64,000 bases of DNA from Cucumis sativus (lineage: Eukaryota; Streptophyta; Magnoliopsida; Cucurbitales; Cucurbitaceae), in assembly GCF_000004075.3 (NCBI RefSeq), contig NC_026661.2:21914307-21978306 (forward strand), in the 5' to 3' direction. A program made the translations under genes and the position numbers. Shown here one piece after another: positions 35,263 to 46,523 of this stretch. The notes beneath the pieces were generated by a model. That model did no database searches and was not told where the DNA came from. It saw only the letters and a program-made list of their open reading frames with translations. How positions within the stretch are numbered: position 1 is the first letter of the stretch; each line of letters starts with the position of its first letter.

Positions 35263-37443
35263 ATGGCGGGAGAAAGGCATTACAATCCTGATTTCAACGC
35301 TTGCAATGGCGAAAATTTGGCCCAAATGTACGATCAGCAGAAACAATTTGATATGGGGAATGAATTGGAACAAGCAAATGTAGATAGTACAAGAAGTGAA
35401 ATTAAGAATTCAACGACTCAGTATGACTCTTCTTCCAGTGGGTTAGTTTTTATGGTTCCTTTTTGTCATTCTGGTAAATAAATACACTCATAATTTATGG
35501 GGAATTAGTTGTTGAATCAAACCTTTTTGGAGCTTAACACATTTTTTTTTCTTATTTGTTAGCAAACTTTTCGTTGGAGGTGTCGCTTGGGAGACCACTG
35601 AAGGTAAATGTAAATTTAGTAAGTTATTGATTGCTGGGGATTTGGGGATACTCTAGAAAAAAAACAGGTCCTTTTTGTTCGTTAACGATTAATCTTTATG
35701 GTTTTTTTGTATTTAAGTCATATGACGAAAGATAGAATCTTTGATACATTATTTTTCTTATAAGATGAACAGTTTCTTTAAGCTAGAACTACCAAAGAAA
35801 AAAAAAAGGAAAAGGAAAACATCTAATGTTAGATAAATCAACTAAAATATGTTTCTATAGTTGTACAAGTCTTCTTGTTATTAGTCTAGCTTTTATTCAT
35901 TGTCTTGTTATCAGTTCCCAGTTCCCACTATAGAGCCCTTTTTATTTTGTCTTCTAATTCCCTCATTAACTTCATGTGCATCTTGATTATGTTGCTTGGG
36001 GCCTAAATAGATGTCATTCCCTTGTTGCATAAATTATTGGATTTATGCTCATTTGATAATGCTGCTAATTCCAACTAGTTAACGTTAGCATAGCTCAATG
36101 ATAATTGGTGTTCAAATCCCATGCCCCATGTTTGTTGTAATCATAAGACTTGTTGACATGAAATAACTCTTCTTGGGTTGGATGTCCCCCAATCCCATCT
36201 CCCAGGCATCCTTAGGAAAAGAAAAAATAATCTTTCCTTTGTCACATTGCCATTGTGCTAATATGTTATTAATTCCAAGTTATTCTTTCTGAATTCTAAC
36301 TGTCATCATCCTGACATACATGTCTTAGAAACGATTTATCTATTATTATTATTTGGTATTCAGATACGTTTCGTGATTACTTTAGCAAGTACGGGGAGAT
36401 AGCAGATTCAGTCATAATGATAGACAAACACACTGGGAGGCCACGCGGGTTCGGTTTTGTAACATTCTGCGATCCTGCCATTGCTGACATGGTTCTGAAG
36501 ATAGATCATATTATAGATGGCAGAGCGGTAGCATAAGTTTCTTTTTTGTAATTCTAAGCTTGTTATCTATACGATGGGTAATGGTCAATGAAATATTTTT
36601 ATATCATTATCAGGTGGAAGTGAAGAGGACAGTTCCTAGGGCTGATATGAATGACAAAATGGTATCAAGAACAAAAAAGATTTTTGTTGGAGGAATACCA
36701 CCTGGTTTAACTGAAGGTAGTATTATTGTATAAAGTCAATATATATTTTCTTTTATGATTGATTCTTGATTTCAGAATTAATATTAATTGAAAGATGCTG
36801 TGTTTGGATGTCTCGTAAACATTGCAGAGGAGTTTAAGGATTACTTCTCTTCTTTTGGTAGAATTATAGAACACCAAATCATGATAGATTATAAAACGAA
36901 GCGATCAAGAGGATTTGGATTTATCACTTTTGAGAATGAAGATTCAGTTGAAAATATCTTTTCTGGTGATAGAATACACGAGCTTGGAGGCAAGCAGGTA
37001 AGTTCTATATATATTTTGCTTACATGAAAAAAAAACTTTATGAGATTGTTTACAGAACTTCTGTATGTCAACACCACCAAATGCAGGTGGAAATTAAGAA
37101 GGCTGTACCAAAAAGAGTTGCTTATGATTTCAATAGTAACAGTGGACAGACTTCAGGATATGACATGTATAGATGTGGAGGTTTATATGATGATATAATT
37201 GGCACAGATTTTGGTCCTTATGATTTATATGCACCGTATGGTGGCTTTGGTGTAAACTACGCCAGTTTTTACGGTGCATACAACTATGGTTTTGGTTATG
37301 GTGCTTCCATGTATATGAACGGTAGATATGGGATGAACGGCTACGGTACCCCCTCTGTTGGATATGGAATTAATGGATATGGAAAAGGATACGAAGGAAA
37401 TGGTGGTTCAATGCCTGAGAGATTTCATCCATATTGGTATTGA
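35263..37443 (+). CDS. Two-RRM glycine/tyrosine-rich RNA-binding protein (hnRNP/Musashi-like)
   Basis: Predicted single-strand RNA-binding protein, 337 aa. Exons 35263-35441, 35563-35603, 36364-36527, 36614-36716, 36828-36997 and 37087-37443 join in phase. RRM1 (about 60-140) has RNP2 KLFVGGV and RNP1 RGFGFVTF; RRM2 (about 148-228) has RNP2 KIFVGGI and RNP1 RGFGFITF. RRM2 is followed by VEIKKAVPKR, a family hallmark. The C-terminal 110 residues are rich in Gly, Tyr and Asn with GYG/NGYG-type repeats, a low-complexity tail typical of plant hnRNP-A/B-like proteins. The acidic N-terminal 58 residues have no domain. Intron 2 (35604-36363) contains a SINE-like block. The promoter has clustered site II elements. 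RNA targets cannot be inferred. Confidence 0.93.
36085..36121 (+). mobile_element. tRNA-like SINE head in intron 2 of the RNA-binding protein gene
   Basis: gcatagctcaatgataattg supplies an A-box match (TAGCTCAATGA) and the following tggtgttcaaatcccatg a B-box match, with about 10 bases between them. This fits the tRNA-derived head of a SINE. The 3' end was not located. Confidence 0.45.
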
Positions 37444-38220
37444 GCAGACTTTTCCTAGATGGTTTCTTTGGTGAAGAAAGTGATGATTGATTTTCAACAG
37501 GCACGAGTGTTATCCATCTTAGTTGCTGTGCAGTTCGAGATTTTTTAAGTGTAATATAAATATTGTAGACAATTTTTCATTCTCTTTTTATTTTTGTTGT
37601 TTTTCTTTCTTTGAGACATGAAATGATTTGATTGATAAAATAGAATGGTGAACATATCTTTGGTTCGAATCTCTACTTTCTTTTGTGATCACATTCGCGA
37701 ATAATGAATTCACCTGAAACATTGTAACTTTTCTCAACTGCTTCCATAGGAGAGGATAAAAAAGTTAAAAGGAGATATATCTTTAGATGTTTGTCTACTT
37801 GGACCCTTTGTTTGTAGGATGATGATGATGTTCATGATCATGTGACCAAATCATTCAAAAGGAGAATCGTATCATCGGATCAACAATTGTACAGTTTCAT
37901 TAGCTTTTTTCTTCCTTCTTTTGTGTGAGAGATAAAACGTGGGTTTCACTCTATTTTGATACGTTTTTTAATCATCACAAGAAAACACAAAAGGGAACAG
38001 CTTGAGCACATGGGAAAGGCAGAGTTATCACATGGATTACACAACCTACACATAATTTAGTGGCAAATCCAAGACAGTTTCAACAGAAGTCACACTAAAC
38101 ATTATATATATATATATATTTATAAAAGTTAGAAGGGATCTTTTATTCAATTACCAATTGGCTTGTCCAAGTGCATAAAAAGAGTAAACAATTATGGTTT
38201 ATCAAATTTCTGTCTTCTAT
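37444..38220. other. Convergent intergenic region
   Basis: Contains the 3' UTRs of the plus-strand RNA-binding protein and the minus-strand invertase. A short (TA)n lies at about 38104-38120. Nothing else is seen. Confidence 0.5.
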
Positions 38221-41200
38221 TTAATTGATACGAGCTTTCTTCATGCTCCAAGCAGTGAGCTTTGTAATGGTGACACTCTCTGTTCCATTGTTGAAAGCAT
38301 AGAGACCAACATTGTCTCCAATGGCCAACGTTGGATAAACTCTTGCTGTTATGCAACCTTTCCCCTTTAATCCAAAGCTTTCAACAACTGAGTGATCAAT
38401 CTGTAAACGTTTCACAAATTTTCATGTGCAATTAGTTCACAAATATGATCAAATAGAAACATAAATGGTTCGAGTTTAGTTGCATTTGTTCCTTTGTTAT
38501 TTCTTCGTTTAAACAACAATTTCTTTTTTATAAAAAGGACGGTGCATTATATTGGTAACAACAAAAGCTAACAATTGTAATATGATTAAACCGAACTAAA
38601 TTTCTTTTTCACCTTGTTTAACTACTACAAGTTCTTTTTTAGTTAAAATATCATTAGTTCCTCCACTTTAGAGTTTGTTCAATTTTAGTTCAGGATCTCT
38701 TGTGCTAAAAAACAAATCGATATCAGTTAAACTAAACTCTTGTCGACAATATATTCATAGATTATATACGTAGACATAAACTATCTATATTCCAAATAGT
38801 TCACGTGCGGTGAAAATAAAATTATGAATACGAGGTGTTGCATGTTATACACACAAGTGTATGCAATTTTTAAATTGATTATTAAATGGTGTACTAAGAA
38901 TAATTCATGTGTAAAATCACTTTTTCAACCAACTTCTTTGTCCTAAAGCCAAACCCCATTTAAGCTTTTTTTTTTTTTTGAACAAATTGATTCCATAAAT
39001 TCAGCTTGATTATATAATATCAAAACTCAGTAGAGAACAAAAGAAAACAAACTTAATACAACCAAATAAATAATAATTCATAAGAATCTCACCAAACTTC
39101 TCAGCGAAAGATCTTCACTATCGACATCTACATCCAAGAACGCTCCATATGTTGTCTTGTCATTAGTCGGGTTTAACGAAGATCTATCCACACAAAAAAA
39201 AGGTTCTTAAAGTAACATAAATTATTCAATTAAACTATCACAATATTTCATTGTTACAATAATGTTGTTTCAATCCCTTAAATAAATGGTCATACCTGCT
39301 TTGGTCGCTACACATAAGGGCAACGTATTTGCTTTGTTTTTTGAATATGGTAAAGGAGACAGAAGTGTACTCTTTGAAGTCATTTGAAGCCAAAACTAGA
39401 AGTCCAAATGGACCAACTCCACCCTTTGTAGTTGCTGCTCTTCCCTTTTGACTACAAAGCACTTGTGGGTTTTCCCAATATTGAGGTTTCAAAATTTGAG
39501 CTTTCTTCAAGTTTTTCACTTTAAATGAAACCTCAACATCTGCCTGTAGTAATTATAATGAAAGAATTAAAAAACAACTAAACTTCAACTGTTTGTGTTT
39601 AATTCAAACGGACTCTTAATTTTTACCTGCGACGGTGTTACACCTTTTACTTCAATCGTAGATCCTTTCTTCAATACTTTGTTTGTCAATGTAACTTTGT
39701 TCTTTCTAAGCTTTTGTATCTCCTCAATTGGCCATTGAATTAATTGCTTCCCAGAAGCATCCAACCAAATTGTTCTTGGAATTCCCTTCAAATAAATCAA
39801 TAAATAAATAGTTTTCATCAAATCCATATGTGACCCTACAAATATATAATAATAACAATATAAAATTTTCATTCTTAACTTTAATTCTTGACATTTTAAA
39901 ATAACTATTTTGGTCTAGAGTTTATGGCTTATTCCAATTTTGATTCTTCTCTGGTCTTCAATACTTTACTATTATGTTCTTAAATCCTTATCTTTTTTTT
40001 TTTAATATGGATAATGTGATTTTGATTAAGAAAATTAAGAGTCTATTTTTGTAAACCTTTTAAAGACAATTTTTTTTAAAAAAATAATGGATTCTACTAA
40101 AGTACTTTGTAATATATTTATAAACAAGTTAACTAATAAACATTAGAGGAAACATAAACTATTATTAACTAGTTAATTAATTTGACATAACATGTTTACA
40201 TTTCATAAAACAAAACTTGATTTTTGTATGAAGTTTAAAGATTTTGTTAAGGGTTCTATTTTATACAATTTTTTATATATAAATGTCATTTTTTTAATGA
40301 CTGAAAATATAAATTTATATAATTTTTTTACTCAGTTTACTTAAAACATAAAACCCTTGAGAAACTGAAGTAAAATAAAAACAAAATAGAATTCAAATCC
40401 ATCACTTTTCATGTCGGTAGGTTTCAAGACTTTTCTTTTCAACATCAACATATATACATATATATATATAATATAGAAATATTCTTTTTTAATGGTGAAA
40501 AAGTGAAAATGGGATTGGATCATTGACTTGGAGATTTGAAAAATTACCTGGATGCCAGACCATCCTTTCTTGATATCATCTTCAACACTTGATGATTCAT
40601 TCACCCAACCCCACAAAACTCTCCTCTTCTTTTGTCCGTCATAGAAAGTTTTTGAAGCATAATATTTCCCATAATCATATCTCAATCCACTGTAACCTTC
40701 TATTGATCCTTTGTTTGGTACGTAAATATCTTTTTCCACATCATATGTTCCGATCGTATATACGTCGTGCCTTGTATCATCCAAACTCACCTTCAATACA
40801 TGCTTCACGTTCTTTCCATTCACGGTCGTGTCAACCCCTCTTCGACCGGTCTTTGCTACCGGGTAGAAATCTGGACATTCCCACATTCCCGACCCATCAG
40901 CATAATGAAGCGGATGGTCAACCTATATATATCAAAGACCAAAACGGTGTTACAAGTTGAATATATATAGAAAACTCAAAACAATACTTGAGTGCATTCT
41001 AGGTTGCATCTATTTCATCCACACATAATATTATATATTAGAAAGTATAACTTTACTCGAGCTTTAACTCAAGAAAAGTTTAAAAGTCGTAAGTAAAAAT
41101 AGAGATAGGTAGATACTACTTTAAATTTAGTGGTAGTTTAACATAACCTGATCCCACTTGATGAAATCTTTACTTTGGAACATGAGGGCGAGTCCACGAG

Positions 41201-42106
41201 TGTGAACTTTGTTTCCAACAATGACTCGCCACTCCCCGTTGGGACCGAGCCAGGCGGTGGTGGGGTCTCGGAAGGAGCTGGCATTAATTTGGTTTTGTGG
41301 GGTGGGGGCCATGAGAGGGTTTTTTGGGGATTTGACCCATTCTCTTAGATATGGGTCAGAGAGGTTCTTGGGGACAGCCAAGTTTTGAACTTGTTGGTTT
41401 TTAGGGTTAATTCCTGTGTACAAAATCGCCGGTTTCTCCCCGGGGAGGATGGTGGCGGATCCTGACCAGCAGCCGTTGATATCAGACGGCTGAGATGGGA
41501 AGATGGCGTGATCATGGGGTTCCCAATTGATCAGGTCCGTTGATGTGGAGTGAGCCCACACAATGTTGCCCCACACTGCTCCTTTTGGGTTGTATTGGTA
41601 AAACAGATGATAAATTCCTTTGTATATCATTGGACCTGAAATATCCAACATTTTGGTATTGAAAAAAACCCCAAGAACCAAATTTGTAATAATCTTAGTA
41701 TTTATTTATGTTGAATAATTGAACAAATGTAGCAAAAAATTTAGAAAAGAAAACAGAGGAGGTGGAACTAACCATTTGGATCTGAGAATGATTTCGAGTG
41801 AATTTCATTATCAAAGCACATGTAAAAGAGAAAAGTTAGTGGAGAGAAAAAACCCAGAAGCAAAAAGCAAAAATTGAAAGAAATGAAGAAGAAGAAAGTG
41901 AGAGAAGAAGAAAAAAAACCATTGATCCAATTCTTGGGAGGTTGAAAATGGTAGGAAGTTCTATAAGGTTGTCGATGATGATAATGATAAGGAAGAGAGG
42001 TAGAAGTTTGAGGTTTGTGAACATGGTGAGAAGCTTGAAGTTGAAAAACTCCATGGCCAAACAAGAAACAGAGGAAAGAGATGAAACAGAGAGAGATGGA
42101 AGCCAT
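38221..42106 (-). CDS. Cell-wall acid invertase (beta-fructofuranosidase, GH32), copy 1
   Basis: Secreted apoplastic enzyme splitting sucrose to glucose and fructose. Eight exons (minus): 42106-41920, 41781-41773, 41635-41148, 40922-40548, 39785-39627, 39543-39296, 39183-39093, 38400-38221; in phase, 578 aa. Residues 1-26 form a hydrophobic signal peptide. The catalytic nucleophile motif NDPNG (62-66) is built across three exons, DPN coming from the 9-nt exon 2. Other GH32 motifs: [14 protein letters not shown], and WECPDF; proline here (not valine) indicates the cell-wall type with acidic optimum. The beta-sandwich domain ends WSMKKARIN. Introns 4 (762 bp) and 7 (692 bp) are much longer than in copy 2. 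Active acid/base Glu lies in WECPDF. A TATA box is at 42151-42157. Confidence 0.96.
41773..41781 (-). other. 9-nt mini-exon encoding DPN (invertase copy 1)
   Basis: Reading minus, ctcag|atccaaatg|gttag. The nine bases complete codons from the adjacent exons to give D-P-N of the catalytic motif. Plant acid invertases share this mini-exon. Confidence 0.95.
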
Positions 42107-42150
42107 TGGAGAGGAATTTGTTAACTCAGTATTGGGTATTTCAGATATAT

Positions 42151-42157
42151 ATTTATA
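42151..42157 (-). promoter_or_regulatory. TATA box of invertase copy 1
   Basis: Minus strand reads agttataaatatat, about 45 bp upstream of the ATG at 42106, implying a very short leader. Confidence 0.5.
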
Positions 42158-43033
42158 ACTAAAATTCTGATTTTGATTGGTCTTTTTTAGAGAGAGAGAA
42201 AAGGCAAAATCAAGAAACTTGAAAGGGTGAATTTGTATATTAATAAGTCAATTTGATGTTTGTGTCTAAGTCTTTGGGGGACGGTTTGGTTTGTGGGAAT
42301 AAAAAGGAAAATTATGGACTCGATTTTTGGATTACCACGTTTGTGACGAGCTAACAACTTAAAACAATGGGTTTGTATTGATATGTCATATTGATGCTTT
42401 TGTATAATTGTTGACTAAATTTGAGAGGATTGTTTTCTTCCTGGGAATAAAAAAAAATCATGAAATGGACAGCTAGAAATTCTTGAGCATCTTAAAATCC
42501 TCGTTTCAAAGGTAGTTTACGCCTTCGTAAAATTTAGGTTTTTAGATTCTCATATTGAGAGTATTACCATTGTTTTTGTTTTGTTAGAAAGTTATTCGAT
42601 TTATTTTATATAAAATAAAATTGATGGATGTTGTTTTGGTGAGAGAGTTGCTAATATAAACTATTTTGATATTTTTCAAACAAAAAATTAGTATAAAATA
42701 AATAGGAAAATTGCATCAAATTAGAAAAAAATTTAGAAAAAACTATTTTGATATTTATTTTTGCATATTGCAAATATGACAAGTCTGACAAGTAATTAAT
42801 GATATCAGACAATTATCGGACGGCTATCAAACACTTATTTACTTTTAAATTTGCTATTTTTACAATTTAAAAAATATAATGACATGGACCTAATTATCAT
42901 AATTTTTTTTGTTGTTGCTATTTTTGCAGATGCAAATATGTTATACATGTTTAAATTTTATTAAATAAATTATAAATTACGAGTAGTCGTAAGAAATTAT
43001 TACATATTTTATACTTTTAAAATCACAAATATG

Positions 43034-43119
43034 CTGTAAATTCAATTAAATACTAAGTAATTTTATTTTTAATTTTCTGTAAATTCAATTAAATACTAAG
43101 TAATTTTATTTTTAATTTT
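43034..43119. repeat. 43-bp tandem duplication (2 copies)
   Basis: The unit ctgtaaattcaattaaatac... begins at 43034 and again at 43077, with no differences seen over the unit. Confidence 0.9.
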
Positions 43120-44033
43120 CTGTTTTTGAAATTTATACTAATTTCTAGCCGGAAGTAAAAATTACATTTTCAAAAGCATTAGTAGAAAATAAATAGCAGA
43201 ATAAATATTTATAAGTGTGGAATTTAGATGTAGACGTGGTCTTTAATTATAAGATTACTTTTCAAAAACAAATTTATCAAAAGAAACCAAAAACGTTCAA
43301 ATTTGTATTATATAAGATTTATAAATTTTACAAGAATGTCAAATAAATCAATTGTTTAAAGATATATATTAATTAATTGATATGAATATACGATAATTTA
43401 GAATTATTTTTTAGTAAAAATAAGAAGTGAATAGTTAGATGAACATATTGATCATCAACATATATACTTTGTCTTTACCTTATAAAATCGACTCATAATG
43501 TAATCTCTTTGGCTTCGAGATAAAGAGGAGAAACACGCTGACACACACGTCTTGCTCGATTGTAGCTAGACGTAGAATTAATAATATTCTAAACTAACTT
43601 TGGATTATTTTGGATTTTTTTTTCAACTACATAGTAATTTAATTAATATTCAAGAAATAATGTTGAATTTGAGAGGTTTAAGTTATTAGACTAGAATGAT
43701 TAATTTTTTAAAAAAGAAGTTTTTAGACTATTCTACTTTGGGCTATCTACATCATTGAAAAATTTATTGTTGACTTTATGATCTAAAAAGAAAACCACAT
43801 CTCACTATAAACAACTTATCTATTCTTTTAACTTTCAAGAATTTATAAAAAATAGATATAAAGATGAGTCATGAAGCAACATTCAACCTTTTATTTGATT
43901 TAGACATTACGTTTAGGACTCTAATTACTATATATATATATATATACACTTGATTACATAATTTTATGTAACTTCTAATTAAATTTCATTCTTATTAAAT
44001 TTCATTCTTATTTAACCATAGTTTTTAGAGAAA

Positions 44034-44192
44034 TTTTAAAAAATAGCGAATTTTACAAAATATTTACAACCTATAGAAAATTCTATCACTGATAGTTATT
44101 GATATGTTATAGTGATAAAAGACTATTCGTGATAGAATCCAAAATTTTGTTATAGCTTGTAAATACTTTAATTTATTTTGTTATTTTAAAAA
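44034..44192. mobile_element. MITE-like element A
   Basis: About 40-bp imperfect terminal inverted repeats: the left end reads ...aatagcgaattttacaaaat then tatttacaacctat; the right end read backwards gives aataacaaaataaattaaag then tatttacaagctat. An inner pair ttctatcac / gtgatagaa extends the fold. No coding capacity. It is closely related to element B. Confidence 0.55.
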
Positions 44193-44304
44193 ATGTTTCT
44201 ACTTTTTTAGTCTTCAAACCACAAACATTATTTTTCTAACTATTAAATACATATATTAACCATTTGTCTTAATTAATTACTTTTAAGAAAATAATAAGAG
44301 AATT

Positions 44305-44465
44305 GTAAAAAATAACAAATTTGACAATATTTACAACATATACCAAAATTCAGATTCTATCAATAATAAACATTGGTAAACACTGATATGCGTCTATTTG
44401 TAACATTTATAATATAATTCAAAATTTTGTTATAACTTATAAATATTTTAATTTATTTTGCTATT
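44305..44465. mobile_element. MITE-like element B
   Basis: Same type and length as element A, about 110 bp further on. The left end has aataacaaatttgacaatat then ttacaacatata; the right end read backwards gives aatagcaaaataaattaaaa then tatttataagttataac. Confidence 0.55.
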
Positions 44466-45090
44466 GAATAATAATATTGTATTTTGATAAACTAATTAAT
44501 TTCATATTAAATTTGTTTGAACTAAAAAGAGATCATATTAATTAAATATAGGTATATATATTATATTGGTGTATGATTTTAATTTCAAATAATATTAAAA
44601 TAATAAATATAGGAATTGAAATATGAAATTATACTTATAAATTAAGCTATAAGAAAAAAAATGTTAATTTAGTTTTAATGATCAATATGAGATGAAATAA
44701 TAATATACTAAACAGCATCATTGAAACAACTATTACTTTTATCATTTAAAAAACATTAATAGATTGTATTAGTAATTAATTAAGGAGTTTTTTACATCTC
44801 ACCCTATAACTCATATTAGCAAAATGGAACACTTCTTAATTTTTATTGGTCACAAAACTAGTTAGAAGCTTATTTTCATGCACGACGGTCTATTTAAATA
44901 GTCAGTGGTCGTATCAATCAACTGATATTCATGTAAATAAAAAATTTAATAGACGATTTAAAATTGATAAACTTATAAAAGTTTAAAGTCTAACAGTGTT
45001 GTGAGAGCACATTTCTTGACAAGAATTATATATAACGAAACATTTAAACATGACGTGTAGTAAAAAACTAAAAAAGAAAATATTTTTTAT

Positions 45091-45356
45091 GTCGAATTAT
45101 AGATAACTGTGACACATTTAAAGCGTCAATATAAGAGTATTAATGACAATATATTGGTGTCGAGTTATAGATAATGGTGATACATTTAAAATGTTAACGT
45201 AAGAGTGTTGAATGATAATATATTAGCCTCAATAGATAGTGACATATTTATTGTGTCAATGGGTGTCATCTAAGCAGTGTCGTTAAATAGCCTTTCTTAA
45301 CAGGAGCTTCAATGATGTAAAAATTGTATTGTTGAAAATCCAAATTTCTAGTAGCG
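45091..45356. mobile_element. Possible CACTA-type element end with subterminal repeats
   Basis: A 68-bp unit beginning gtcgaattatagataa (45091) recurs diverged at 45159 (gtcgagttatagataatgg) and partly from 45228. The block ends in ccaaatttctagtagcg at about 45340-45356, whose complement cgctactagaaatttgg is one base from the usual CACTACTAGAAATTTGG terminus of CACTA elements. The opposite end was not found. Confidence 0.4.
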
Positions 45357-46523
45357 TTTATTTTCTCCACCTTTCTTCTCCATTTTAGCTTTTTAAATAA
45401 TACCCACATATATTTTAAATATAATATAAATCTTGATATATAACTATTACTTCGAAGTTTAAATGGTTTACAATTTTAAAAGTTAAACGTTTAAATCGAT
45501 AAGTTATTATTTTAAATTTATTAAATTTATAATGTGAGAAGAGTATGAAAGAGAGACTAAATTATGGACTAAACAAGACTTGGAATTTTCAAAAAGGCAA
45601 TGTGCTTTTTTAATCATAGAGAATTAATTTGACTTTTATGATTGAGGGTCTCATTAAAGAAAAGCATTAATGTATGTTTTGAATTAAAAGTACTTTTTAT
45701 AATACTAATGATAACATGCTTTTCTATTGGATTATGAGCCTAAATATTGTTTGGTAAGTTTGACTAATTAATTAATTGTTAAACCCTAAACTTATTTAAG
45801 AATTAATATATTTATTTCTTAGCTTTTTTTTCTTTTTTAATGCAGAATATATATTTAATTCTCTTTTTCTTTTGTGTTGTATACTTAGTAACATGGAAGT
45901 ATAATTTTTTTTTCAACAAGTTGACATAACCTAATGAGACAAACCATCATATAAACTATTAGAAAATACTCAAATCTTAGCTTACACCCAAAAAAAATTA
46001 AGAGAAAAAACTTATATATTGATACCTAGTAATCACTAAAAAAAAATTGTCTAGTTGGAGTTTGATCTTTGTTTAATCTCATCTTTGTTTCACATTTAAC
46101 TCGGTTATTAACTTAATTATATTTAGGTTAACTTATTGTAATACAAAAATTCGTTTTTCTTAATTAAAATAAATTATACATCTTATCATGTTAAATTTAC
46201 TAATGTACATTTGTTAATTTTTACCCAAAACTAGCTAGAACCACACTTTAAACAATCTAAATTACCATCACTTTAACTTTCATTTATTTAATGAAAAACA
46301 CTCTTTAAACGTAAAATACAACTTTTTAAGTATAATTAAGTAGGTAATTAAAACCTACCACAAAATTTAGGGTAAAGAAAATTTAATTACCCAAATTGGG
46401 TTTATTCAAAACCCACTACATAATAATACACACAAATGAGAAAAAAAAATGGGGAAAAAATATATATTATGTCCTCACTCATTTAATTTCCATCCTAATA
46501 AAGTTAGTAGTTGGGATTTTGGA

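Larger units (their letters stand above)
42107..46523. other. Intergenic region between the two invertases
   Basis: About 4.4 kb of AT-rich DNA without a supported gene. It holds the copy-1 promoter, a 43-bp tandem duplication (43034-43119), two MITE-like elements (44034-44192, 44305-44465), a CACTA-like end with tandem subterminal repeats (45091-45356) and (TA)n at about 43930-43947. Confidence 0.6.
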
